Assembly (NCBI RefSeq): GCF_001625305.1
Contig: NW_017804476.1
Span: 1,062,132 to 1,126,131 of the forward strand
DNA length: 64,000 nt
DNA from: Branchiostoma belcheri
Lineage: Eukaryota; Chordata; Leptocardii; Amphioxiformes; Branchiostomatidae
Direction: 5' to 3'
Shown here piece by piece: positions 8,159 through 20,100 of this stretch. Made by a program: the position numbers and the translations under genes. Position 1 is the stretch's first letter. Every line of letters starts with the position of its first letter. A model generated the notes under the pieces. That model had not been told where the DNA came from. It was given only the letters and a program-made list of their open reading frames with translations, and made no database searches.

Positions 8159-11100
8159 CTGGAGGGGAGAAAGAGTTTCAACACTGTTAAAAAATAATTT
8201 ATTTTATTATGTTTTACCTTTGCTGTTCTTGCCCCGTTTCGTCTTCTTCCGTTCCAAACAAATAAGGTCAATAACCTGTACTTAATGGCATTACATTATG
8301 TAGCAAGTGGCAGGACTGAGTTGAAGGGGCTGGTCACCATGGTATATGAATGTGCTTGAGCAGTACTAGTAGTTTGTTAGGCTAGACCCTGTATCTGTAT
8401 CAGTATAGAACAAGAAACAGTCATGACTTCAAATACCAGAGTCATCAACCAAGAATTGAGGTGTTCAAAAACTTGTATTTTCCAAGAACTATTGTAGAGT
8501 GGAACTCATTGCCACCAAGATCAGTTGGGGCATCATCACTAGAAAGCTTTAAACAACACTTGCAATTAAATGTGCAAAGATTGAGAGTAACAAGTAATTC
8601 GGTGTGAAATAGCTAGCTGCCGCCGCGCCGTGTGCCTGTGAAGCTCGTGTGTTATGCCGAAAGGCAGTTATAAAGGCTATACAGAGACAGTGTAGGTGTA
8701 GCAGTTGAGAATGTACCCGCCAGGGAATACAATGTATATCTACCTGCTTTAGAGCATAATGAGATTCACTTTTTGTTTCACTTGACACTGTAAGGATTTT
8801 AGACACTGAACAAGACTATTTCTTGAGAGGGGTGAAGGAAGCCATATACATGTACATCTGGGCCTATCACCCTTCTTTGAACCGCGACAGGGGCCGACAT
8901 CGTCTACCTTCGACCCAGTGTTGACGTCACACTTCAAAGAAGCCACGTGACAAGCTTCACTGGGTCAGTCTACTGAGGAAGACCAGAGTGACTGGTCGAA
9001 AGCTCTAGGTGAGAGAATTTTTTGTGTTGGAACAAAAGTTTTAACTTTAAAGAAATAATGAGATTCAGTTGAGTGATGACGTTACCTGCAGTAGAGAAGA
9101 CCTCGGTGCCCCTCCCGCTCGGCGCTGAGTTGGTGTGTTTCTCCAGTCTCTCCAGTTCGCGCTCTCTCCGGTTGTTCGTCCTGCTCGCCGAGCGAGACTT
9201 CTGGATGCGCGGGAGCGGCGCGGGCTGTTTCCTGGGCCCCTGTTGGCTGGGCGGCGCGGACGTGGCCACCTCCGTGTTGTACGCGATGGTGGCGTGGTGG
9301 AGCGTGGCCGCCTGCTTCTGTAGCGTCTGTCTGATGTAACTCTCATCTTTCAAAGCGTGGAGACTGCAACGAACAAGCAAAAAAAATCATAAACATCTAA
9401 ACCAGAGTGTGTGTAAGAAAGTCAGCATCCCCCATTGGATTTATATGCTTTTTTGAACCTGCAGTTTCAAAAAAAGCTGCTAGGGAGCCCAAAATGTACA
9501 CACAGTCAGCTCTTTTTCTTAACTTTAAAACATACAACATACAAATTATCCTGTAAAAAAAATTATCCTGTCAACAAGCAAATAAATGAACAGACAAATA
9601 ATTCTAGCATGGCATTCTATGAAGATTTAATTCAACTTATGCAGTGGAATAGAGATGGTGATGATACTTACTTTGTTTTCTAGTACATCCAGTTGGAAAA
9701 GAGACAGAGCAAATGAAAAGGACAAGTCAGAATTGCAAGTAGCAATACCACTCTTAGAAACAGACTTTTTAGTGCTAAGTATTGCACCAAAATGTAAATA
9801 AATGTAGGGGGCATTAACTACAAGAAGATGCATGCTGTGAATAGAGAGAAGGCCTTGCAGCACAAGTAAAGATGTGAACAACTAAAATTTACTTTTTCTA
9901 CAAGAATTTATTGTAAATCAGCATAAAATACTGGAAATATGAAAGATAATGCAGTGCCAACTGAATCCAAGTACTGTAAATATTGTCAAATTTATGGTAG
10001 TTTACTGGGTCAGCTTTCCACCATTGATATCATGTCACCAGAAATATTTATTCAGTGATGTGCACTGTGTACCTACCATGAACTTTAAATGGGCCTTAAA
10101 AACACCTTATTTTCCCCATACCGAAAACTATTCTGCTGTATTATCACCATTTTTACACCACACCCTGAAGAAGTCAGCACATTTCACCAGAAATATTGTC
10201 CGACTCACTTTCTTCTCTGGAAAGTAAAGCGCCATGCAAGCAAAACGCAGCATGCACAGCAAAACATTATATGATAAATTTATGCAATACCGTAGGTTTG
10301 TCTTGTACATTGTGATTAACAACTGAATCAGAATAGTGATGCTTCACCATTTCAAATATGCCAAAGCAGTCTTGTTAAATTTACAGTTAAAGTCCTTCCT
10401 GCACCACATGGTGCATAGGGCAGTGCCCATCTCTGGTTCAGTAGCCCTTGGGCCACACAGTTGTGCAATCACTACAGCAGGGGGCTAGTCCACTGGTAGT
10501 GGTGTGTGTTTAACTCCCATACTCTTTCCCAAATGCTGTACTCCCATACTCTTTCCCAAATGCTGTACTCCCATACTCTTTCCCAAATGCTGTACTCCCA
10601 TACTCTTTCCCAAATGCTGTACTCCCATACTCTTTCCCCAAAAAAGAGGGAAACAAAACTCAAGCTTGTAGTCGGAATATCATCTTCAAACAGTTTACTG
10701 GTATATTAAAATTCCCCAAACATCTGACAACTGTACACTTCCATAGGCATTTCTTTTGTCTTAAGTCTTAAGTAACTCGCTCGACTACAAGTGGGCACCC
10801 TTACTTTGTTAAAGTGCCAAGATCAAACACCCAGCTTCACATGCCTTCATATGTACCAAGGACTAGCAGGCTGTGGAACTCCTTACCAGCCTCGGTTTTC
10901 CCTGACAGTCCTAATATGACTAAATTCAAGACTGCAGTTAACAGATTCTTGTTGAATTCCTCTTAGAGATTTTCTGCTTTTTGACAATTATGTACCATGC
11001 AATTGTGTATAATGTATTTGATAAGGGTATGTATATGTGTAGTTAAGCGAGGGGAATTGATGTGGCGTATTGAACTGAAGATCATCGTTATACGATGTTA

Positions 11101-14100
11101 AGATCAGGTTCATTCTGCACTGATTAGAAAAAAAATAGACGAATAAAAAATATATGATTTGTACCTTCTGCAACTGTTGACAAAAATGTCATAATTGTTC
11201 CACAAAAGAGTTCAAACAAAAGGCAAGGACACATTTATTCCAAGCACAAGTTCAATGTGAGTACAAGTGTACTTACTCTTGCCTCCCTTTGGCTTGCTAC
11301 TACGCAAGGAGAGTACAGACAGAGAGTGAAAAGGTAGACATGTTGTTAATGAGATAAGTGAGTAGCACACAAGAGCTCAAATTACTAGTGGTTGACATTT
11401 GTCCATCACTTACAAATGTATAACTGTGGCCTGTCACAGATGTCTCAAAAAACCTAACTTAAGAGAAAGAACCTCACTCACTCACTCACTCACTCACTCA
11501 CTCACTCACTCACTCACTCACTCACTCACTCACTCACTCACTCACTCACTCACTCACTCACACTCACTATCCTAAGTACCAATATTAGGAATACCAAAAT
11601 ATTTTTTAATCGCAGTAGATAACCTGTATGAGGAACACACTCTCATTCCTTTAAAAAGGAGAACAAGTGATTTCTTAAAATGTTGTGTGTTTTGACTCAT
11701 TGAAGCTATGTTTTCTCTAGTCTTTTATTGTTTGTAGACTCACCTCTGTTTCAGGATAGCAAACTTCTTCTCCCAGGTACGGTTGGTTCTGTCCAGGTCT
11801 TTTTTCAATCTGGATAAAAATAGATAAGAAGAAATGATACATTACAGTTCTATTTTTCTAATCAAGACCTCCACATTAAAGATTTAAAAATTTAATCATA
11901 ACAAAGCAGTGTTCTAACCAGCCTGATTTTTTTCCCTCATGTCAATTTTGTCTGACCCAACATTTTTCACTTCTGAGGGCGTGAAGCGTTGCACAGTTGG
12001 CACAACAATCCTAGGGGAAATGTATGTTGAAATCTTGACCCTCTGAAACATCATTTCCTGCACTTTGACAGACAGATTTTGCTGGTAGACTAAGCTTAGT
12101 TTAATGACATCTCTTTCCATATCTTTACACACCAATTTTTGTTAGCCTGGGTGCCAGACCCACAGCACACTAGGCTCAGAGTTACCTAGTGTGCAGAGGA
12201 ATTTTGGAAAGGACTGGCCCTGTACACAGGATATCTTTGAGCCTAGTGTGCTGTGAGTCTGGCACCCTGGCTAATTTTTGTCTGTCAGATTGTGCAAAAT
12301 TTTGGTCCCTCACAAGTGTCAAAATTCTGTCAACTGACAGAAAGATGGATGCTGGTTAGAACACTAACAAAGTAAAAAATATTTAAAAGGAGTAGAGAAA
12401 TCACCTGGCTATTTCCTCAGCCTGTTTCATCTCCAGTTTCTTCAGTCTCTTGACCTCCTCCTCTGCATTGCTGTTGGTCACCATCGAAGCCTCTTGCTAC
12501 AGAAATAAGAGCAGTAAAACACATCTTTAACTATGTTAAAAAGTTAAGAGTTAGATGTTCAAAGGTTATGTGTAACAGGTCGTTCGGTGTAATATAGCCA
12601 GCTCCCGCCAGGCCGCGTGCTAACGAAGCTGGTGTGTTACGCCGATAATCGGTTATAACTTATAGTGACTACACAGATAGTAAATCACTATAGTATAAAT
12701 CATGTCAAACTTTTCAAAGGTTAAGATTTTCCTTCTCATGGTCAAACCTGAGATCTCAGAAACTACAGAAACAATGTATCTGTATCAGTATAACCACTCT
12801 CTGGAGTAAAACACCAGCTTTGCAGGCACGCACAAACAACCTGTTATACCCAATCTTTGTAGCCTACTGTGCAGGCCTCCGGGCGGGTGGGAGTTTTGAT
12901 ACTGCATTTTGTAGACACGGCGGGAACAAAGTTAACCAACCTTCTTTGGGCAGCTGGTTGTAGGTTGGCCGGCAGTTAAAAGAACGTTGAAGAAATTGTA
13001 CAAAACGCAGTATCAAAACTCCCACCCACCTGGAGTCCTACACAGGAGGCTACAATCTTTGCATGTCTAACTGTAGGAGCTGTTTAAAGCTTTTTAGTGA
13101 TGATGTTCCACTCTACGATACGTAATGCAAATGATAAAGAAAAGTTACCTTGGCTAGGAGCTCCTGTTGTCTCTTCCGCTGTGCCTCCATCTCCCTTTGC
13201 CGCTGTTTCTCGGCCTCCTCGGCTTCCTTGGCCAGCTGCTGTGCCTGGGACAGCGCAGAGGACTTGGCGCTCTTCACCTGTTCCTGCATCTGCCGCTCCA
13301 GGTCCAGCCGCTGTTTCTCCAGCTGGGAAGAACGAGAAGGAATCATAAAAAAAGGTACCCAACAAGAACCTTAGCCTGGGTACCATCGTATTTTGCTTCG
13401 CTACAATCACTTTTTTCTAGCGTAATCCGGAGCAAAATCCGTCTATTTAAAGAGCGTGATGGTTTTTCAATCAGTAGTAGTGCTTCTGTAAATGCGTTTA
13501 CATCTGCAGTGGTTTTGTTTTGCTGTGTGAAGGAAAATGAGGTTTTGCAGCGTTTGAAATTTAAACAATTCTGCAGTGCAGTAGAAATACACAACACACA
13601 TTTGCTTGGTTTGGTTTTCATGTACAATGTATAGATGCAGATTTGGGTGCAAATTTCACGAAGTGCCCTTGCACATCAGTACTTAATACAGTTTGATACA
13701 TTTTTTGGAGTGTGAAAGGTGTGAATACGGCACATCAGGTGCTGAATCGTGTGCTACTTTTATCTCCAACCTACCTCTCCATTATGACTGTCTGTTTCAA
13801 CCTGTATTGCGCACTTTGAAATGAAGCGATATATAGTAGCATAGTTAGGACTTGGGTACAAGCTAGACCAAGATGGTTACAATAACTTGTGTACATGGCT
13901 CTTGTTGGATATGTACAAAGTTTAGAGCTACATAAATACAGTATCTGTATATGCATAATGCAAGAAGCAACATTGCATCACGTACCAAGATGTTTTGAAA
14001 ACATTGGAGTTGCACAAGAACAATGGGTGCGAGACAACTCGAAAACTTACCATTCTACGATTGGTGGCCTTGTCTGACTCCATCTGAGCTCTCAACTCTT

Positions 14101-17100
14101 CAATCTGTTGCCTCAACTGAAAATGTATCAAGAAAATTGATTAAAGCATTATAACAGCAACAAAGCTTTGTCAACTTCACTTTTAAAACATGTAAGTCTT
14201 CTAGCTTACTACTGTAACATTGAGCATCAGTGCCCTCTAGTAGCAAGCTACAGTACTGCACCATGCTAAGCAGGCCTTGCAAGTATGTGCCATCTACATG
14301 TACAAATCTTTGCCAACTGCACTTCAAAAACATGCGAGTCTTCTAGAAGCTTACTAACAGTAACTGTAATATTGAGTATCAGTGCCCTCTAGTGACAAGC
14401 TACAGTACTGCACTATGATAGGCAGGCCTTGCAAGTATGTGAAACATTCCAAATTGGTTGATTCGAAGTCTAAGGGTACCCTCGGTCACATACAGAACAT
14501 GCCTGTCTGTCTGCAGTATCTAAAGATGTCAATCAGAGCAGATACCAAAGCCACGAGAGACAGTAAGCCGAGAATCCTCCAAAGTACTGATAATCTCCTT
14601 GGAGGTTGGATGACAACATCTTGTCTACATGTTATCTGTGTGTAAGACGTGAAGACAGACAGTCTATGTACCTCCTCCTGCACAGCCTTTTCCTTCTCCA
14701 GCTTGTCCTGTTGTAGGCTGATTTCAGCATCTGTTAGACAAGAGACTTATCAGATACAAGTCTTCAGAAGAGTTGTGTTACACCAAAACTGAGGACTGGT
14801 AGATTTCTATCCATCCCTATACTCATATAATGCTTACATCCACAGTTATTGCAAAGGTATGGCCAATGTTTCTTCCCCACTGCCACAGCATGTCGGCAGA
14901 ACGTACTGCACCTGCGCAAAACCAGCAATGCATTGTACATGGCACTTCATCAGAAAGTCTCATATAAGGTCGTATTTGCGTATCCCGTCTGTAGTTTCCA
15001 TATGTTATATCGAAAAAGATATCCTCTGCAACGGCTAGGCAAAATTCTAATGAAATGGTGACCAAACATCCAACGAAAACCGCGAAAAATCAGGGTTTTG
15101 CGCAGGCGAAATATGTTCTGCCGACGTGCTATGGTAGTGGGGATTAAAAAGTGGAAACAAATAGAGGCTATAGCGGTTTTCAGTACAGTCAGTCACAAAA
15201 CTACATATGAGCCTTACTGAGGTTGTCGATTGTGTCATCCCTGGTCTCCAGAGTGTCCTGTAGGTCGTCGACCTTGTCCTGCAGCTTGGCGATGTCCAGT
15301 TTCAGCTCCTCAACCTGTTGTTCATTCCCGTCTGACTTGGAGCCCTCCGAGTCCTCGTAATTAAACTAGGAAGAAAATAAAACAGTCAGAAGTGGGGGTG
15401 TAAGTGGTAGCATGCTCGGCTCGGAACCAAAAGGTCCCCGGTTTGAATCCTGCCATGTCACCGATCTTGTGCCCTTGGGCAAGGCACTTTACATGACTTT
15501 CCTAACTTCAGGTGTAAATGAGTACCTGACCTCAGGTTTGACATCTTGAAGAGGTGATAGAAACCTGTTATGTCAATCCTTCCACAAATTAGTACATCAT
15601 AATGTGCCATTTTCAAGAGTTTACAATCCCATTCTTGGCCATTTACATACATGTATATGGGCAAAAAGTATATTCTGTTTTCAGAATCTTTACTTCGATA
15701 TTAAGTTACCATTTTTATTTACAGTATTAGTTTCATCCCCTATTCCACACATGGAATGCTTCTAACTCTATAGACTCTAATGAGAAAGTGGAAGATAGCA
15801 TTTGATTTCTAGGGGTGTTCTCACCACTTTGACGTCAGCGTTTTCCTGGTACTCCTTGAGCTGCATCTGCAGCATCTGAATGATGGACTCGTTCCTCTGG
15901 ATCTGTGCCTGCAGTTCCTTGTACTTCTCCGTCATGGCGCTCTTTCCCTTGGACTGCTTGGCATGCTCCAGGTTCAGCTTGCTGCTGTAGTAATTCTGGA
16001 ATAAAATTTGCATAAAATTTGCATTGGATTTGCATAAAATTTGCATTCATTGACTTTGAGTGAATCAGACTCATACTGACTGGCATGCTCCAGGTTCAGT
16101 GTGCTACTGCGGTAATTCTCGAATAAAATTTGCATAAAATTTGCATTCATTAACTTTGAGCGAATCAAACTGAGACTGTCCTACTAAAAGCCATAATGAC
16201 TTGTGCCAATTTTTTACTCTCTAAGCAGAGGTTTTGGTTTTGGCTAATTTTTGGCACGTTTTTAGGCTTTTTACCATTTTTGCACTGGTATTACGCGAAA
16301 AAAAAGAAGGCCTGATAATAAAGCCTAAAAACACAGCAAAAATAAGCCAAAAAACCAAACCTCTGTTTGGAGAATACCACTTTTTAAGAAGGAACATACT
16401 ATGTGGATACTTCTGAAGTTCATGACTTCACTATACTGATAACAAGACTTTGCTTCTTATCCATGACTCGAAGTACATGTATAAGACTTAAAGGAGTACT
16501 GAAAAGTTTAGAAGACAGCCTGGCATTAACCATACCTTGTACTGGTTGGCTATTTTGACCATGGCATCTGCAAGCTGTTGTCGAAAGCTCTTCCTTACAA
16601 CCTGCATTTTCTGTTTGGAAAAAAAATCACTTCTTGAAACTGAAGACATGTAGTGTTAATACAATGTATGTGAAAAACATTGTGAGACAATACCAAACCA
16701 ACATTTCACTGTCTTTATACTGTTTAAAAACCTTCTAAGTTTCTTACAACATAGTAAGAAACACATAGCAGGTCATTCTAAACTGACTGAAAAATTAAAG
16801 TACAAGAAGAACAGTCTCCAACTTTTCACAGTACAATATATTTCCTGCAGTTCACTATTTGATCACAAGGGGTCTCTCTTACAGCTGGAGCCAAATTCAA
16901 AGACTTGAGCATTGATGATGAATGTACTTACATCTAGATGAATCTTTTCCAGGTCCTCCAACTTGTCATTGACTCTACAATACCTAGCACACAAAGAGGA
17001 ATGTTCAAACGTTAAGTGGCGGTCTCTACCATAAAATTCTCATGAAGAACGCATGAATAATGAATAAGTACTAATGGACTGTCCATTGCCGTTATAAAAT

Positions 17101-20100
17101 TTTCATGTAGATTAGTTTAAATTCTAAAGGTTAAAGAAGAGTCAATGAGTGCTTTCCTAATATTTGGAAATAAATCTATTACTTTTTACTTGAATGGCAA
17201 ATTATCGTGCAAAATTCAACGACTTTCGGAAAAGTAAGTGCATCTTTTTTTTTCAGTCAGAATTAAACATAGCAAAACCTGAGAGAAGTCTTTAACATTG
17301 GGGAACTCTTCAATATTTTTCTGTGTACAGTATGGTATCGCCACATCTTAAATGCAATTAAATTTCTTAATTGGGTCCATATTACAATTCTAAATACAAT
17401 ACTAATATAATTTCTCTATAATCTCCAAGCAGATGTTTAAAAAAAGTGTCTGTGCCAAACAGTTTGGTGCACACATCTTTTTGCAGGATTTTCTACATCT
17501 TTCTGTTCTTTTATTTCTTCTTCCTCAAATACAATAATGTACCTTCTAATAAAACAAAGACATGCATATAACACTGAGCTTAACCCTACGAACATGTACA
17601 TCTACTTGGATATTAAATACTCTAGTGCACTTAAAAGCTTTTTTACAGTCAGCCCTACTTCAGGGTTACAATTCTTATTCCTCTTCATTAAATATGTGCT
17701 AAAACTAAGTAAAAGTGGCAATTTGGTCATATGGTTAGGGTTGTTGACTCAGAATCTGAAGGTTTTGGGTTCGAATCCCTAGCGGGCCCACTGTTGTGTC
17801 CTTTAATAGGAAACCTCACTGGACTTGGGTGAAAATGAGCTAGATCTGAGTGAGTTAGGGACATCCTCTTGGATGGGGCATAAAGCTGGATGTCTTGTAT
17901 TTTAGAGAGGTGCACCTAGAGCACATTAAAGATCACACCAAACTTGATACTAGTAAACATAAAACATAAAAATGAGCAGGGGTCCTTCCCAACTTGTGTG
18001 TGGTTCAAACCTAACAGTCTGGTCTTACACAGCTTGTACTGTTTAGTTATATACAAAACTGACATGTTAACACCTGAAGGTGGTTTACCCATTATGCGAA
18101 ACAAAACTAAACCTTACAAGGTTGAGTGAGGGCGCCAAGTATACAAGTCAGACGTACACAGGGCTCAATTCTGTGTGATTAAAGAGGCCATCTACATCAG
18201 GGCATTACAACCATCCCTCAACAGAGACAGGGGGCGCCACAGACTTTCTGCAACCTATGATCCACTGCTGACGAAGTCACGTGTGCTATCTGCGTGACGT
18301 CACGGAAGCGGTGGATTGTTCATTCCTTGACAAAGACTGGAGTTGTACAGTCGAAAATTTGGGTGCGTCCAATTTCTTGTGTTGGAAATTACAGTTAAAC
18401 TTATTGTTTATTGTTTATTTACCATTTGCACGTATATTAAAAACAATTACACAATCAAATAATAATAATCAAAGAATGTGCGGGGTAGGCCAGAAACCTG
18501 GGTGGTTAAAGGACTCAATTCTAGTAAGTATTTAACCTCCTATCTGAAGGACATCCCTAACCTAAGTGCAGTAATAAAATTTGTGCTAAGTGCCTTTCTC
18601 AAGGGCACAACATTGTGGCGTGTCACTGGGGTTTGAACCCAGGACCTCCTGATTCCTGGGCAAACACTCAAACCATTACGCCACAGGATGCCAACACATT
18701 GACGTTGATTCTTCTAGTATTTGTTCCAGATGTTTGGGAGGGAAACTTACAGATCCAGGGCCTTTGCCTGTAACTTGGCCTCATAGTCTGCCTGGAGAAC
18801 CTGCAGTGGTAGAAATAATATTTTTCAGTGTTCTGCAATATTACAGAATGTCAAAAGTTTGTTCTACAATTCAGAAAAAAATTGACTTTCTGCAAATACA
18901 CACTTAAAAGTCCGGATCTAAACCCATGGCGTATACAAAATTGCATGTTGCCAGCAAACATTTTATATGCAATTTGAAAAATACATGCAAAATTACATGA
19001 ATGTACACAAAAGGTCCAAAAGAACCAGTAGCCTGATTTTTTCAGTCTGCAAAATTGCAGGTGGCAGCTGTCCAAGATGTCTGCTGGATAGAGCTGTTTA
19101 CCTAAACCCACATTTAGGTTCAGGTCCGGATTCAAATCCAGAGGTTTAGCTTCAGTTCTGGACTCGTAAGTCCAGACCTAAACCCATGGCATATACAAAA
19201 TTGCATGTTGGCAACTTTGCAATGTTGTTTGGGCAAAACTTTGCCCACATAACATGGAGGCCGACACTTGATGATGGTTGATGGCAATGTTTTTTTTTTT
19301 CATTTTGCAGCACAGATTTTGCAATCTACGGAAGGTTTCAGGTGGGTTGGAAAGAAAAGGGGTATGTGAAATGTTTTTTTTTAAAGTCCGGAATTGGTTC
19401 TTGACTTTTAGTTTTTTTTTCATACTTGAACCTAAACATTTTTACAAGTCCGGAACCGGTCCAGCAAACTGGCATACAGCACTACCCTGGGGTGGTCACC
19501 TTGGGCAGGTTTGACTGTACTGAAAATTTCTCGCAGGTGGGTACTTCTAACACAGACCTGCTTGCTGAAGTGAAGGTCCTTCCGGAGGGCACGTGCATCC
19601 TGGACCAGGTTGTTTAACACCTCTGTCATCCGCTTCAGTCCCACGATCTCCGAATGTTCCGTCTGACACGACCGGTCCTGGCTGAAGAAACCAACCCTCA
19701 TCTGGTCTGCTATGGAGGGGCTGAAAATGATAATGATATCTTTTATTAATTTGCCCAAAGGTTAATTGCAAGAGTTTAGAGAACATAGCATGTGTTGTCA
19801 AGTGGTTAGCAACCCTGCCACTGGGCCAAGAGGTTCAGAGTTCGGATCCCAGCTGTTGTCGCTCACTTGACATGAATGCTACTATAAAGGGTCGCAGTCC
19901 TTAGGACAGGATGTGGTCCACTGATGATTGTGCTTGTCAAAAAAAGCTAGGGGAATTTCCCCAGTACAATGAACCTGTAAATACTGTACACAGCGTCTGT
20001 CTTCTCTGTCACGACCAGTGGAAGATTAGCTCTTCAATGAGCTAAACTGGATCCAGATCACTTTCTTTTAACACATATTAAATAGTATTTATGACAAGAA

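Noticed and set aside
10472..10709. Plus and minus frames with repeated SHTLSQMLY / ERVWEYSIW
   Set aside because: A 27-bp tandem repeat is divisible by three and therefore stays open in several frames; no other coding sign.
13097..13634. Long plus-strand frames opposite C10orf67 exon 10
   Set aside because: Mirror of the Glu/Gln/Lys-rich coiled-coil codons (they read as Leu/Cys/Ser-rich); the minus strand has splice sites and phase closure.
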